A stretch of DNA of 64,000 nt from Zoogloea ramigera (GTDB lineage: Bacteria; Pseudomonadota; Gammaproteobacteria; Burkholderiales; Rhodocyclaceae). The position numbers and the translations under genes are program-made. Position 1 is the first letter of the stretch; each line of letters starts with the position of its first letter. A model generated the notes under the pieces. The model was not told the origin of the DNA. It did not search any database and was given only the letters and a program-made list of their open reading frames with translations. The DNA is taken from the NCBI RefSeq assembly GCF_006539865.1, contig NZ_BJNV01000020.1:1-64000 (forward strand), in the 5' to 3' direction. This document shows, one piece after another, positions 26,199 through 40,299 of the stretch.

Positions 26199-26728
26199 CC
26201 ACCATGCGACTGACCCTGTTGCTGCCCCTGGCCGCTGCGCTCCTCGTGTCCGGGTGTGGCGACCAGGAGGACGACCTGCGAGCCTGGATGGCCGAGGCGT
26301 CCAAGGATCTCAAACCCAATCTCAAGCCCTTGCCGCCGATCCAGCAGGTCGTGCCGGTGAGCTACCAGGGGAGCGGGATGAGCGATCCCTTCAAGGCTGC
26401 CAAGCTCGAGCCCGACAAGAAGTCCGGCATGTTCGTGCCCGATGCCAACCGTCGCCGTGAGCCGCTGGAAGCCTATCCGCTGGAGTCCCTCAAGATGGTG
26501 GGGGTCATCATCAAGCAGGGGCAGTCCCACGCCATCATTGCGGCAGACAAGACATTGCACCAGGTCCGGGTTGGTAATTATCTCGGCCAGAACTACGGGC
26601 AGATCACGGCGATCTCGGAAACCGAGATCGCCCTCAAGGAGCTCGTGGAAGATCAATCCGGCGAGTGGGCGGAGCGCGTCAGTACGCTGCAATTGCAGGA
26701 ACAGGCGCCTCAGGAGGCAAAGAAATGA
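26195..26728 (+). CDS. pilP: type IV pilus lipoprotein PilP, 177 aa
   Basis: A lipoprotein signal (LLPLAAALLVSGCGDQEDD) is followed by an unstructured Pro/Lys segment and a C-terminal beta domain (ESLKMVGVIIKQGQSHAIIA, VGNYLGQNYGQI) that docks on the PilQ N0 domain. It joins the PilN/PilO complex to the outer-membrane secretin. The start may be the GTG at 26195 that overlaps the pilO stop, or the ATG at 26204. Confidence 0.95.
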   Translation: MTTMRLTLLLPLAAALLVSGCGDQEDDLRAWMAEASKDLKPNLKPLPPIQQVVPVSYQGSGMSDPFKAAKLEPDKKSGMFVPDANRRREPLEAYPLESLKMVGVIIKQGQSHAIIAADKTLHQVRVGNYLGQNYGQITAISETEIALKELVEDQSGEWAERVSTLQLQEQAPQEAKK

Positions 26729-28905
26729 AAATGAGACGTGGCGTCCTGCAGGGCGCATGGGTATTGACGGCAGTCTGTGGGGCCTTGCTGCCCTCCGCGC
26801 CGGTTTTGGCGCAGGCTCCCGCTGCCGAGGTCGTGCAGGCCGGCAACCGCATCGAGAAGATCATCGCGGCCGAGCAGGGCGGCAACGTCGTCCTCAAGCT
26901 GACGATGGCCAAGCCGCTCGCGGCAGCACCCGGAAGCTTCAGCGTGGCCAGCCCGGCGCGGGTCGCCTTCGACTTCCCCGACACCGGTAACGGCCTGGGG
27001 CGCAATAGCCAGCAGTTCAATACCGGCGACCTGCGCAGCGTGAACATCGTCCAGGTGGGCGACCGCACCCGGCTGGTGCTCAACCTGTCCCGCCTGTCGC
27101 CCTACGACATCCGCCTCGAAGACCGCGACGTCCTGATCACCCTGTCGGCAGCCCAGATGCGCGAGGCCGGCAACATTGTCTCCCAGTCCACCCAGTTCGC
27201 TGCGCCGGCGCCCATGGCCCAGGGAGAACGGCACTCGATCCGTGACATCAACTTCCGCCGCGGCAAGGAAGGCGAGGGCCGGCTGGTCGTCGATCTGTCC
27301 GATGCCAGCACCGGCATCGACATCCGCCAGCAGGGCACCAGCCTGATCGTCGACTTCCTCAAGACCGAGGCGCCCGAACAGCTCCGCCGCAAGCTCGATG
27401 TGATCGATTTCGGCACCCCGGTTTCCACCGTGCTCACCCAGAGCCAGGGCGGCAACGTGCGCATGACCATCACGCCGCGCGGCCAGTGGGAGCACAACGC
27501 CTACCAGAGCGACAACCAGTTTGTTCTCGAGGTGAAGCCCGTCAAGGAAGACCCCAACAAGCTCACCCAGGGCGTGGGCAAGGGCCGCTTCGGCGGCGAG
27601 AAGCTGTCGCTCAACTTCCAGAACATCGATGTCCGGTCGGTGCTGCAGGTGATCGCCGACTTCACCAACTTCAACATCATCACCAGCGACTCGGTGCAGG
27701 GCAACCTCACCCTGCGCCTCAAGGATGTCCCCTGGGATCAGGCTCTCGACATCATCCTGCAGGCCCGCGGCCTCGACATGCGCAAGAACGGCAACGTCAT
27801 CTGGATCGCCCCGCGCGACGAGCTGGCCGCCCGCGAGAAGCTCGACCTCGAAGCCAAGGCCCAGATCGGCGAGCTCGAGCCGCTGCGTACCGAGACCTTC
27901 CAGATCAACTACCACAAGGCCAAGAGCGTCGCTGAGTTCATCAAGGGCAAGGAACAGACCGTCCTCTCCAAGCGCGGCAACGTGAGCGCCGACGAGCGGA
28001 GCAACAAGCTCTTCGTCAATGACGTGCCGTCCCGCCTCGAAGACGTCCGCCGCCTCATCGCCGAGATCGACGTCGAGGTGCGCCAGGTGCTCATCGAAGC
28101 CCAGATCGTCGAGGCCACCGACACCTTCGCCCGTAACCTGGGCGTGCGGCTCGGCTTCGGTGGCAAGACCGGTGGCCTGCTTGGCACCACCACCGGTGGC
28201 GTGCCGGTGTATCGCAACACCTTCGGCACCGGCAGCCTCAACTCCACCGCCTATCAGGCGGGGCAGATCACCACCGTGCCGACCCTCGACAGCTCCCTCG
28301 GTGTCAATCTGCCGGCCTCCAACATCAACACCAAGCAGGTCGGCGCGCTGTCCTTCGCCCTCTGGAACAGCGCCGCCACGCGCTACATCGACCTGGAAGT
28401 GTCGGCCCTCGAAGCCGATGGCCGTGGCAAGGTGGTGTCCCGCCCCCGCGTGATGACCGCCGACAAGGCCGAAGCCATCATCGAGCAGGGCTCCGAAATC
28501 CCCTACCAGACCCAGACCAGCGCCACCGCGGTGGCCACCGTCAGCTTCAAGAAGGCCAACCTGTCCCTCAAGGTGAAGCCCCAGATCACCCCGGACGGCA
28601 AGGTCATGATGGCCCTCGACGTCAACAAGGACCAGCCCCGCTACGACCAGCCGGTCGCCGGCGGCAACGTCCCCATCGACACCAAGCACGTCAAGACCGA
28701 CGTGGTCGTCGAGAACGGTGGTACCGTCGTGATCGGCGGCATCTACATCCAGGAAGTTGGCAACAACACCACCAAGATCCCCCTGCTGGGCGACATCCCG
28801 GTGCTCGGCTACCTGTTCCGCAACAACGAGCGCAAGGACAACAAGACCGAACTGCTCGTCTTCATCACGCCCCGCATCATCAACGATCAGCTTGGGCTGC
28901 GTTGA
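26725..28905 (+). CDS. pilQ: type IV pilus secretin PilQ, 726 aa
   Basis: Signal peptide (VLTAVCGALLPSAPVLAQA), two AMIN domains that bind peptidoglycan (about residues 35-280), the STN/N0 domain (LSLNFQNIDVRSVLQVIADF) and an N1 domain. The secretin pore follows (EARIVEAT-like IEAQIVEATDTFARNLG through VVENGGTVVIGGIYIQE to the C-terminal LFRNNERKDNKTELLVFITP). It forms the outer-membrane channel through which the pilus leaves. The ATG at 26725 overlaps the pilP stop (ATGA); an earlier in-frame start would run inside pilP and lose the signal peptide. Confidence 0.97.
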   Translation: MKMRRGVLQGAWVLTAVCGALLPSAPVLAQAPAAEVVQAGNRIEKIIAAEQGGNVVLKLTMAKPLAAAPGSFSVASPARVAFDFPDTGNGLGRNSQQFNTGDLRSVNIVQVGDRTRLVLNLSRLSPYDIRLEDRDVLITLSAAQMREAGNIVSQSTQFAAPAPMAQGERHSIRDINFRRGKEGEGRLVVDLSDASTGIDIRQQGTSLIVDFLKTEAPEQLRRKLDVIDFGTPVSTVLTQSQGGNVRMTITPRGQWEHNAYQSDNQFVLEVKPVKEDPNKLTQGVGKGRFGGEKLSLNFQNIDVRSVLQVIADFTNFNIITSDSVQGNLTLRLKDVPWDQALDIILQARGLDMRKNGNVIWIAPRDELAAREKLDLEAKAQIGELEPLRTETFQINYHKAKSVAEFIKGKEQTVLSKRGNVSADERSNKLFVNDVPSRLEDVRRLIAEIDVEVRQVLIEAQIVEATDTFARNLGVRLGFGGKTGGLLGTTTGGVPVYRNTFGTGSLNSTAYQAGQITTVPTLDSSLGVNLPASNINTKQVGALSFALWNSAATRYIDLEVSALEADGRGKVVSRPRVMTADKAEAIIEQGSEIPYQTQTSATAVATVSFKKANLSLKVKPQITPDGKVMMALDVNKDQPRYDQPVAGGNVPIDTKHVKTDVVVENGGTVVIGGIYIQEVGNNTTKIPLLGDIPVLGYLFRNNERKDNKTELLVFITPRIINDQLGLR

Positions 28906-28930
28906 AAACCCAGATCTGAATGGAATAAAA

Positions 28931-30916
28931 ATGCACAGATTCATCGTAGCCGACTGCTCTCGACGGTCGGGTTTGATTTTGTCCATCCTCGCTGCTGCGC
29001 TGCTAGCCGGTTGTGGCGGTGGTGGCGGTGGGACTAGCAATGCAACCCCGACCTGCCTGCCCTACACAACCAATCCGACCTGCGCGAGCAATCCGTCGTC
29101 AACAATCGTGACCGATCTTTCGCTGACCGTTGATTCGCCGACGCTGCAAACCGATGGTTCTTCGGTGGTCACGATCAAGGCTGCGCTGAAGGACAAATCC
29201 AACGGCATCGTTAAGGGTGAGACGGTCAGTTTTTCCGTCGATTCCGGTTCGCTCTCCTCAAGCTCGGTGAAAACAGACGACACGACCGGTGTCGCAACCG
29301 TGACCTTCGATTCCAACGACAACAAGGCCAACCGCACCGTCAAGGTGACGGCGAGCTATCAGACCCTGGTGAAGGAAACGACTATTACCGTGCTCGGTTC
29401 CCGGCTCGGTTTCGGTGGCGACTCCTCGGGTGTCGTCGGTGAAAACGTCTCGATGACCGTAACCCTGCTTGACGGTGCTGGCAAGGCCATTGCGAATCAG
29501 AGCGTTGCGGTTAAGTCTTCGCTTGGTAACCCGGTCCCGGCTACCATCACAACTAATGCCAGCGGTCTGGCAACCCTGACTTTCAAGCCGACGGTCAACG
29601 GTACTGACGTGATCTCCGTTGATGCCCAGGGTGCTAGTGCAGTCAAGAGTCTCCCGATCTCGGCGATCAACTTTGCGTTCACGAGTCCCGCAAGCAATGA
29701 AACGGTGGCGATCAACACTTGTCGCGAGGTGGAGGTCCAGCTCCAAGGCGGCCTGACCGGCACGTCTGCGACCTTCACTTCCTCGCGAGGGTCTGCCTAT
29801 GCGACTCAGGCTGGGTGTGAGGCCGACCTGGCGTACAACAGGGCCAATACTGACAAGCGGACGAGCACGTCGGCAGCCGTGGCCTTCAGCGGCATGTCGG
29901 CAAAGGCCTACGTAACTTCCCCCAGCGCCGGGGCCGCAACGGTTTCCGCCATCCTGGCCACATCGGGTTCCGGCAGCGGTACGACAGCCAAGCGGGAGAT
30001 CTCCTTTGTTTCCATCACGCCGACCCAGATTGTGGTTCAGGCTGATCCGACCACCCTGTCGCCCAACAGCACGGGCAACATCTATGCGATCGTACGGGAC
30101 GACAGCGGTAACCCGGTTGCCGGGGCCAAGGTCATCTTTACGGCCCCCTCCGGCGGTGGGCAGGCAAATCCGTCCATTGCGGATACCGATGCGTCAGGAG
30201 TCGCTTCGACCACCTTCAAGGCAGACCCCAACCTGACGGGGAAGGATTCGGTCACTGTCGTGGCAACCGTCCTGGATACTTCCGTGACTAAGCAGACTCA
30301 GCTGACCGTTGCGGGGCAGGGAGTCAATATCGTCATCGGCACCGACAATCTCATCGAGAAGTTGACCGCTCCGCCGAAATACAAGTCCGTCTGGGGGGTT
30401 TTCGTGACGGACACGGCCGGCAACCCGATTCGCAATCAGGCCGTGACCATCGCGCTGAGGGGGGTCGAATTCCAGAAGGGTTACTTTGCCCAGGGTTCGG
30501 GAACCAATTCGGGTAAGTGGGTGAAGTACACCCAGGCCACCTGCCCCGCCGAAGATGCCAACAATGATGGCTTCTTCCAAGACGGGGAAGTGGGGGATGC
30601 AGACCTTGACGGTATTCTCGAGCCGAATGGCGCTGCGCTGGTGATGCCGCCCGTCGAGAATGCAACGGCTGCCACCAGTGTCACGGTGACCACTGATAAT
30701 TCGGGATCTGCCGCGTTCTGGGTCGTCTATCCCCCCGCGTATGCCGCCTGGACCAAGATCGAGTTGAAGGTGACGGCTGCTGTTGCGGGGCAGAACAATA
30801 CCGCTTCCCGGAGTTACTACCTGCCCTTTGTGGCAAGTGAGGTGAGTGATCTGGCTGTCTCGCCCTCCTTCCAGGATTCGCCTTTCGGCAATGCGCCGAA
30901 TTGCAATCAGCATTGA
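28931..30916 (+). CDS. Ig-like (Big-1) repeat lipoprotein, 661 aa
   Basis: A lipoprotein signal ends in LLAGCGGGGGG (Cys28). At least three bacterial Ig-like domains follow, at about 48-125, 128-215 and 355-450, with the recurring pattern of a GxxVxF strand, then a TDxxGxAxxTF turn and strand. Near residues 538-565 a DANNDGFFQDGE/DADLDGILEPN segment looks like paired calcium loops. The protein is probably surface- or periplasm-exposed on the outer membrane. It starts 25 bp after pilQ and has its own terminator, so it is probably cotranscribed with the pilus operon. Its codon use looks less G+C-biased than pilQ. I do not know an exact function; a role in pilus biogenesis or adhesion is a guess from position. 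Confidence 0.85.
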   Translation: MHRFIVADCSRRSGLILSILAAALLAGCGGGGGGTSNATPTCLPYTTNPTCASNPSSTIVTDLSLTVDSPTLQTDGSSVVTIKAALKDKSNGIVKGETVSFSVDSGSLSSSSVKTDDTTGVATVTFDSNDNKANRTVKVTASYQTLVKETTITVLGSRLGFGGDSSGVVGENVSMTVTLLDGAGKAIANQSVAVKSSLGNPVPATITTNASGLATLTFKPTVNGTDVISVDAQGASAVKSLPISAINFAFTSPASNETVAINTCREVEVQLQGGLTGTSATFTSSRGSAYATQAGCEADLAYNRANTDKRTSTSAAVAFSGMSAKAYVTSPSAGAATVSAILATSGSGSGTTAKREISFVSITPTQIVVQADPTTLSPNSTGNIYAIVRDDSGNPVAGAKVIFTAPSGGGQANPSIADTDASGVASTTFKADPNLTGKDSVTVVATVLDTSVTKQTQLTVAGQGVNIVIGTDNLIEKLTAPPKYKSVWGVFVTDTAGNPIRNQAVTIALRGVEFQKGYFAQGSGTNSGKWVKYTQATCPAEDANNDGFFQDGEVGDADLDGILEPNGAALVMPPVENATAATSVTVTTDNSGSAAFWVVYPPAYAAWTKIELKVTAAVAGQNNTASRSYYLPFVASEVSDLAVSPSFQDSPFGNAPNCNQH

Positions 30917-30933
30917 TTGGATGCTGCTGCATT

Positions 30934-30976
30934 GACTGGCGGCCCTGCGCGGGCCGCCAGTCCCTTGTAATATTTT
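30934..30976 (+). terminator. intrinsic terminator after the Ig-like lipoprotein
   Basis: GACTGGCGGCCC (30934-30945) pairs perfectly with GGGCCGCCAGTC (30951-30962) around TGCGC, a 12-bp stem, followed by CCTTGTAATATTTT. It ends the pil transcript and separates it from aroK. The T tract is broken but U-rich. Confidence 0.8.
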
Positions 30977-30986
30977 GACTTTGCCC

Positions 30987-31529
30987 ATGTCCATTGTCTC
31001 CAGCGAAAAAAATCGCTGCATCGTCCTCGTCGGCATGCCCGGTTCGGGCAAGACCACCGTGGGGCGGGATCTCGCCAAGCGGCTCGGCTTGCGTTTCGTC
31101 GACACCGATCACGAGATCGAGGCGCGGACGGGGGTCAAGATTCCGATAATCTTCGAGATCGAAGGTGAGGACGGGTTTCGCAAGCGCGAAACCCAGACCC
31201 TCGACGATCTGACCCGCGAATCCAACATGGTGCTCGCCACCGGTGGTGGTGCGGTGATCCGCCCCGAGAATCGCGCGCTGCTGCGGGAGCGCGCGGTGGT
31301 GGTGTTCCTGAGCGTGCCGCCGCCCATCTTGTGGGAGCGTACCCGCCATGACCGCAGCCGCCCGCTGCTCCAGGTGTCCGACCCCAGGGGCCGCCTCGAG
31401 GAACTCCTGAAAGTCCGCGGCCCCTATTACCGCGAAGTCGCCCACATCATCGTCGAAGGCGGGCGTGGAACGCCCCACGCGATGGTCAAGCTGATAGAGA
31501 AGGAATTGCAGGCCCTATGCGAACACTGA
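30987..31529 (+). CDS. aroK: shikimate kinase, 180 aa
   Basis: P-loop [20 protein letters not shown] at about residues 13-32, shikimate-binding [13 protein letters not shown] and [25 protein letters not shown], and the lid [11 protein letters not shown]. It phosphorylates shikimate in the route to aromatic amino acids. The ATG at 30987 is used; a TTG four codons earlier has no support. No clear Shine-Dalgarno sequence is visible. It overlaps aroB by 13 bp, the classic aroK-aroB pair. Confidence 0.95.
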   Translation: MSIVSSEKNRCIVLVGMPGSGKTTVGRDLAKRLGLRFVDTDHEIEARTGVKIPIIFEIEGEDGFRKRETQTLDDLTRESNMVLATGGGAVIRPENRALLRERAVVVFLSVPPPILWERTRHDRSRPLLQVSDPRGRLEELLKVRGPYYREVAHIIVEGGRGTPHAMVKLIEKELQALCEH

Positions 31530-32596
31530 GCGTCGCGCTGGATGCGCGCAGCTACCCCATCCACATCGGCACCGGGCTGCTGGCCGACCCGGGCCTGATC
31601 CTGCCCTACCTCAAGAGCAAGCGGGTCGCCGTGATCACCAACACCGTGGTCGGGCCGCTGTATCTGGCGCCCTTCGTCGCTGCGCTGCGCGAGCGGGGGC
31701 TGCGGGTCACCGAGATCGTGCTTCCCGATGGCGAGGCGCACAAAGACTGGCCCACCCTCAACCTCATCTTCGACGGCCTGCTCGGCGACCGTTGCGACCG
31801 TAGCACCACCCTCATCGCCCTCGGCGGAGGGGTGGTCGGCGACATGGTCGGCTTTGCCGCGGCCAGCTACCAGCGCGGGGTGCCCTTCATCCAGGTGCCC
31901 ACCACGCTGCTGTCCCAGGTGGATTCGTCGGTGGGCGGCAAGACGGCGATCAACCACCCGCTCGGCAAGAACATGATCGGCGCCTTCTACCAGCCTCGGC
32001 TGGTGCTGGCCGACATCGCCACCCTCGGCACCCTGCCGGACCGCGAGCTGAAGGCAGGCCTCGCCGAGGTCATCAAGTACGGCCTGATCCGTGACCTGCC
32101 CTTCCTCGATTGGATCGAGGCCAATCTCGACCGTCTGCTGGCTCGCGATGGCGAGGCCCTCGCCGAGGCCGTCGAGCGCTCCTGTCGCAACAAGGCCGAG
32201 GTGGTGGCCGCCGACGAGACCGAGCAGGGTGAGCGCGCCACGCTCAACCTGGGGCACACCTTCGGCCACGCCATCGAGACCGGCCTCGGCTACGGCGAAT
32301 GGCTGCACGGCGAGGCGGTGGCCGCCGGCGCGGTGATGGCCGCCGAGCTGTCGCGCCGCCTGGGCTGGCTGTCGGATGCCGACGTGGAGCGGGTGCGTCG
32401 CATCCACGAGCGCGCCGGCCTGCCGGTGAAGGGGGCTGCCCTCGGCGCCGATCGCTACCTCGAGCTCATGGCCCACGACAAGAAGGTCAGCGACGGCACC
32501 CTGCGGCTGGTGCTCCTGAAGGCGATCGGCCGCGCCGTGATCACCTCCGAGGCGAGCACCGCCGACATCCGCGCCGCCATCGAGGCGTGCTGCTGA
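31517..32596 (+). CDS. aroB: 3-dehydroquinate synthase, 359 aa
   Basis: Family signatures: [20 protein letters not shown], the NAD-binding [40 protein letters not shown], and the zinc ligands in [17 protein letters not shown] and LHGEAVAAG. It converts DAHP to 3-dehydroquinate, the second shikimate step. Length is standard. It overlaps aroK by 13 bp and is followed by dgt 13 bp later on the same strand. Confidence 0.97.
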   Translation: MRTLSVALDARSYPIHIGTGLLADPGLILPYLKSKRVAVITNTVVGPLYLAPFVAALRERGLRVTEIVLPDGEAHKDWPTLNLIFDGLLGDRCDRSTTLIALGGGVVGDMVGFAAASYQRGVPFIQVPTTLLSQVDSSVGGKTAINHPLGKNMIGAFYQPRLVLADIATLGTLPDRELKAGLAEVIKYGLIRDLPFLDWIEANLDRLLARDGEALAEAVERSCRNKAEVVAADETEQGERATLNLGHTFGHAIETGLGYGEWLHGEAVAAGAVMAAELSRRLGWLSDADVERVRRIHERAGLPVKGAALGADRYLELMAHDKKVSDGTLRLVLLKAIGRAVITSEASTADIRAAIEACC

Positions 32597-32609
32597 GCGG
32601 CGCCCGCCC

Positions 32610-33734
32610 ATGAACGAGCTCGCGTCCTACGCCGTCAGCGAAGCCAACTCCCGCGGCCGCCAGGTGGCCGAGGCGCCGCCGCTGGCGCGGGGCGAGTTCC
32701 AGCGCGACCGCGACCGCATCGTGCATTGCACGGCCTTCCGGCGCCTCGAATACAAGACCCAGGTCTTCGTGAACCACGAGGGCGACCTGTTTCGCACGCG
32801 CCTCACCCACAGCATCGAGGTCGCCCAGATCACCCGCTCGATCGCCCGCGCGCTGCAGCTCAACGAAGACCTCGCCGAGGCCGTGGCGCTGTCCCACGAT
32901 CTTGGTCACACGCCCTTCGGCCACGCCGGTCAGGAGGCGCTCAACGCCTGCATGAAGGACTTCGGCGGCTTCGAGCACAACCTGCAGTCCTTGCGCACGG
33001 TGGATCTGCTCGAGGAGAGCTACGCCGAATTCAACGGCCTCAACCTCATGCACGAAACCCGGGAGGGCATCCTCAAGCACTGCTCGCCCAAGCATGCCGC
33101 CGAGCTCGGCGACATCGGCCGGCGGTTTCTCGAGGGCCGCCAGCCGTCCCTCGAGGCCCAGCTCGCCAACCTTGCCGACGAGATCGCCTACAACAACCAC
33201 GACGTGGACGACGGCCTGCGCTCGGGCCTCATCAGCCTCGAGCAGCTCGACGAAGTGCCCATCTTTGCGCGCAACCGGCAGTCGGTCGAAGCGCGCCATC
33301 CCGCGCTCACGGGGCGGCGCCTGATCCACGAGACCATCCGCCGCATGATCAACCTGATGGCGGTCGACCTCATCGAGCAGACCCGCGCCAACATTGCCCG
33401 GGCCGCGGTGGTCACCCTCGACGACGTGCGCGCCGCGCCGCGGCTGGTGGCCTACAGCGCCGAACTGCTGCCCGAACTGCGCGTGCTGAAGACCTTCCTG
33501 CGCGAAAAGCTCTACCACCACTACCAGGTGCTGCGCATGACCGACAAGGCCCGGCGCATCATCCAGGATCTCTTCGGCGCCTTCACAAACGATCCGCGCC
33601 TGCTTCCGCCCCAGTACCAGACCATGGCCCGCTCGGACAAGGCCCGGGCCATCGCCGACTACATCGCCGGGATGACCGACAGGTACGCCATGCGCGAGCA
33701 TCGCCGCCTGTTCGCCGTCGGCGAGATCTACTGA
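32610..33734 (+). CDS. dgt: dGTPase-like HD hydrolase, 374 aa
   Basis: HD-domain triphosphohydrolase: [20 protein letters not shown] with [11 protein letters not shown] (first metal His), then [18 protein letters not shown] carrying the HD pair and catalytic His, and [14 protein letters not shown]. Dgt-type enzymes hydrolyse dNTPs to deoxynucleosides and triphosphate. Members of this shorter subgroup (about 375 aa) are annotated dGTPase-like; substrate range varies and some homologues restrict phage by draining dNTPs. Here it sits in the aroK-aroB-dgt housekeeping order, so a dNTP-balance role is more likely. Confidence 0.92.
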   Translation: MNELASYAVSEANSRGRQVAEAPPLARGEFQRDRDRIVHCTAFRRLEYKTQVFVNHEGDLFRTRLTHSIEVAQITRSIARALQLNEDLAEAVALSHDLGHTPFGHAGQEALNACMKDFGGFEHNLQSLRTVDLLEESYAEFNGLNLMHETREGILKHCSPKHAAELGDIGRRFLEGRQPSLEAQLANLADEIAYNNHDVDDGLRSGLISLEQLDEVPIFARNRQSVEARHPALTGRRLIHETIRRMINLMAVDLIEQTRANIARAAVVTLDDVRAAPRLVAYSAELLPELRVLKTFLREKLYHHYQVLRMTDKARRIIQDLFGAFTNDPRLLPPQYQTMARSDKARAIADYIAGMTDRYAMREHRRLFAVGEIY

Positions 33735-33812
33735 CCCCGGCGGACACCGCCGTTCGGCTGCCAGCCCGCGCCGCGCAAGCGGTTCCCCCAGTTGCGGCGC
33801 TGCAAAAAAATC

Positions 33813-33842
33813 TTGAAAAACCTGCGCCTGCGGCGGTATATT
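33813..33842 (+). promoter_or_regulatory. sigma70-type promoter for gltBD
   Basis: TTGAAA (33813-33818) and TATATT (33837-33842) are separated by 18 bp. Transcription would begin near 33849, leaving a leader of about 160 nt before the gltB ATG. The AT-rich run just upstream (AAAAAAATC) may act as an UP element. It is called by sequence only. Confidence 0.6.
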
Positions 33843-33891
33843 CGACCCTCGCCCAATGTGTTTGAACGGTCTCTTCGTCGGGATCGGACGT

Positions 33892-33920
33892 AGCCGGCTG
33901 GCCAAGATGCCGGCTTTTTT
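33892..33920 (+). terminator. intrinsic terminator in the gltB leader
   Basis: AGCCGGC (33892-33898) pairs with GCCGGCT (33909-33915), and the stem is followed directly by a T run (33915-33920). It lies about 70 nt after the predicted gltB start site and 90 nt before the gltB ATG. It could terminate dgt readthrough, attenuate gltBD, or end a roughly 70-nt small RNA. Confidence 0.7.
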
Positions 33921-34011
33921 GACGGTTCGGGCGGGGCGTCTTCCCGCAGTCTGAAGGTCCGGTGCTACAGGAATGTGAGCGCCGGTGTGTGTTGTGTCGA
34001 GGAAAAACAAG

Positions 34012-38685
<4,674 letters not shown>

Positions 38686-38686
38686 C

Positions 38687-40153
38687 ATGGGCAAGCCAAC
38701 TGGATTCCTCGAGTACGAGCGCCTCTCCGAGGCCTACGCTCCGGTCGAGCAGCGTCTCAAGCATTACAAGGAGTTCGTCGTCACCCTGAGCGACGAAGAA
38801 GCCGCCAAGCAAGGGGCGCGCTGCATGGACTGCGGCATCCCCTTCTGCAACAACGGCTGCCCGGTGAACAACATCATTCCCGACTGGAATGACCTGGTTT
38901 ACCGCGGCAACTGGAAGGAGGCGATCGAGGTCCTGCACTCGACCAACAACTTCCCCGACTTCACCGGCCGCATCTGCCCGGCGCCCTGCGAAGCCGCCTG
39001 CACGCTCAACATCAACACCGACGCGGTGGGGATCAAGTCGATCGAGCACGCGATCATCGACAAGGCCTGGGCCAACGGTTGGGTTGTGCCGCAGCCGTCC
39101 GCCACCAAGACCGGCAAGAAGGTCGCCATCGTCGGTTCCGGCCCCGCCGGCCTGGCAGCGGCCCAGCAGCTGGCCCGCGTTGGCCACGACGTCACGGTGT
39201 TCGAGAAGAGCAGCCGAATCGGCGGTCTGCTCGGCTTCGGCATCCCCGACTTCAAGCTCGACAAGTCGGTCATCGACCGCCGCGTCGAGCAGATGCAGGC
39301 CGAGGGCGTCACCTTCCGTACCCAGGTGCTGATCGGCGACAAGAACCTGCCGGCCGGCATCAACAACGACGCCACCGAAACCATCTCGGCCGACCAGCTG
39401 AAGGCGGATTTCGATGCGGTGATCCTCGCCGCCGGCTCCGAAGTGCCCCGCGACCTGCCGGTCCCGGGCCGCGAGCTGACGGGCATCCACGCCGCGCTGG
39501 AGTTCCTGATCCCGCAGAACAAGGAAGTCCAGCAGGGCATCGCCAACCCGATCAACGTCAAGGGCAAGCACGTCGTCGTGATCGGCGGCGGTGACACCGG
39601 CTCCGACTGCGTCGGCACCTCCAACCGCCACGGCGCCGCCTCGGTGACCCAGTTCGAGCTGATGCCGATGCCGCCGGAGCAGGAGAACAAGGCCCTCACG
39701 TGGCCGAACTGGCCCTACAAGCTGCGCACCTCCTCGTCCCACGACGAAGGCTGCACCCGCGATTTCGCGGTGGCGACCAAGGGTTTCGTGGGTGATGGCC
39801 AGGGCAATGTGAAGGCGCTCAAGGCTGTTCGCCTCGACTGGAAGGATGGCAAGATGGTCGAAGTGGCCGGCTCCGAGTTCGAGCTGCCCTGTGACGCGGC
39901 CTTCCTGGCGATGGGCTTCACCAACCCGGTGGGCTCGCTGCTGGAAGCCTTCGGGGTCGACAAGGACGCCCGCAACAACGCCAAGGCCACCACCGACGGC
40001 GAGGGCTGCTACCGCACCAACGTCGAAAAGGTGTTTGCCGCCGGCGACGTGCGCCGCGGCCAGTCGCTGGTGGTGTGGGCGATCCGCGAAGGCCGTCAGG
40101 CCGCCCGCGAGGTCGACGCCTTCCTGATGGGGTCGTCGCTGCTGCCGCGCTGA
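38687..40153 (+). CDS. gltD: glutamate synthase small subunit, 488 aa
   Basis: The N-terminal cysteine-rich Fe-S region ([18 protein letters not shown], then [13 protein letters not shown]) is followed by the FAD site [20 protein letters not shown] and the NADPH site [20 protein letters not shown]. The C-terminal [17 protein letters not shown]-like segment closes the FAD domain. It takes electrons from NADPH and passes them to GltB. It is 1 bp downstream of gltB and ends before a strong terminator. Confidence 0.97.
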   Translation: MGKPTGFLEYERLSEAYAPVEQRLKHYKEFVVTLSDEEAAKQGARCMDCGIPFCNNGCPVNNIIPDWNDLVYRGNWKEAIEVLHSTNNFPDFTGRICPAPCEAACTLNINTDAVGIKSIEHAIIDKAWANGWVVPQPSATKTGKKVAIVGSGPAGLAAAQQLARVGHDVTVFEKSSRIGGLLGFGIPDFKLDKSVIDRRVEQMQAEGVTFRTQVLIGDKNLPAGINNDATETISADQLKADFDAVILAAGSEVPRDLPVPGRELTGIHAALEFLIPQNKEVQQGIANPINVKGKHVVVIGGGDTGSDCVGTSNRHGAASVTQFELMPMPPEQENKALTWPNWPYKLRTSSSHDEGCTRDFAVATKGFVGDGQGNVKALKAVRLDWKDGKMVEVAGSEFELPCDAAFLAMGFTNPVGSLLEAFGVDKDARNNAKATTDGEGCYRTNVEKVFAAGDVRRGQSLVVWAIREGRQAAREVDAFLMGSSLLPR

Positions 40154-40176
40154 TCGGTTTTACGCGAGTCAACAAG

Positions 40177-40207
40177 AACGGCCCGGTGATCCCGGGCCGT
40201 TTTTTTT
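40177..40207 (+). terminator. intrinsic terminator of gltBD
   Basis: ACGGCCCGG (40178-40186) pairs with CCGGGCCGT (40192-40200), extended by A-T pairs, with loop TGATC and a T7 tract from 40201. It is a textbook terminator 24 nt after the gltD stop. Confidence 0.93.
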
Positions 40208-40299
40208 GCGTGCCTTCCGCGGTGGCGTCTTCTGAAGCCGACGCCAGGCCTGTATCGCGGGCGCCTGATCGCACGCCCGCGCCGGGTACTTGTCGCGGC

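Noticed and set aside
30975-30986. TTG start for aroK four codons upstream of the ATG
   Set aside because: No ribosome site and it would extend beyond the conserved family start.
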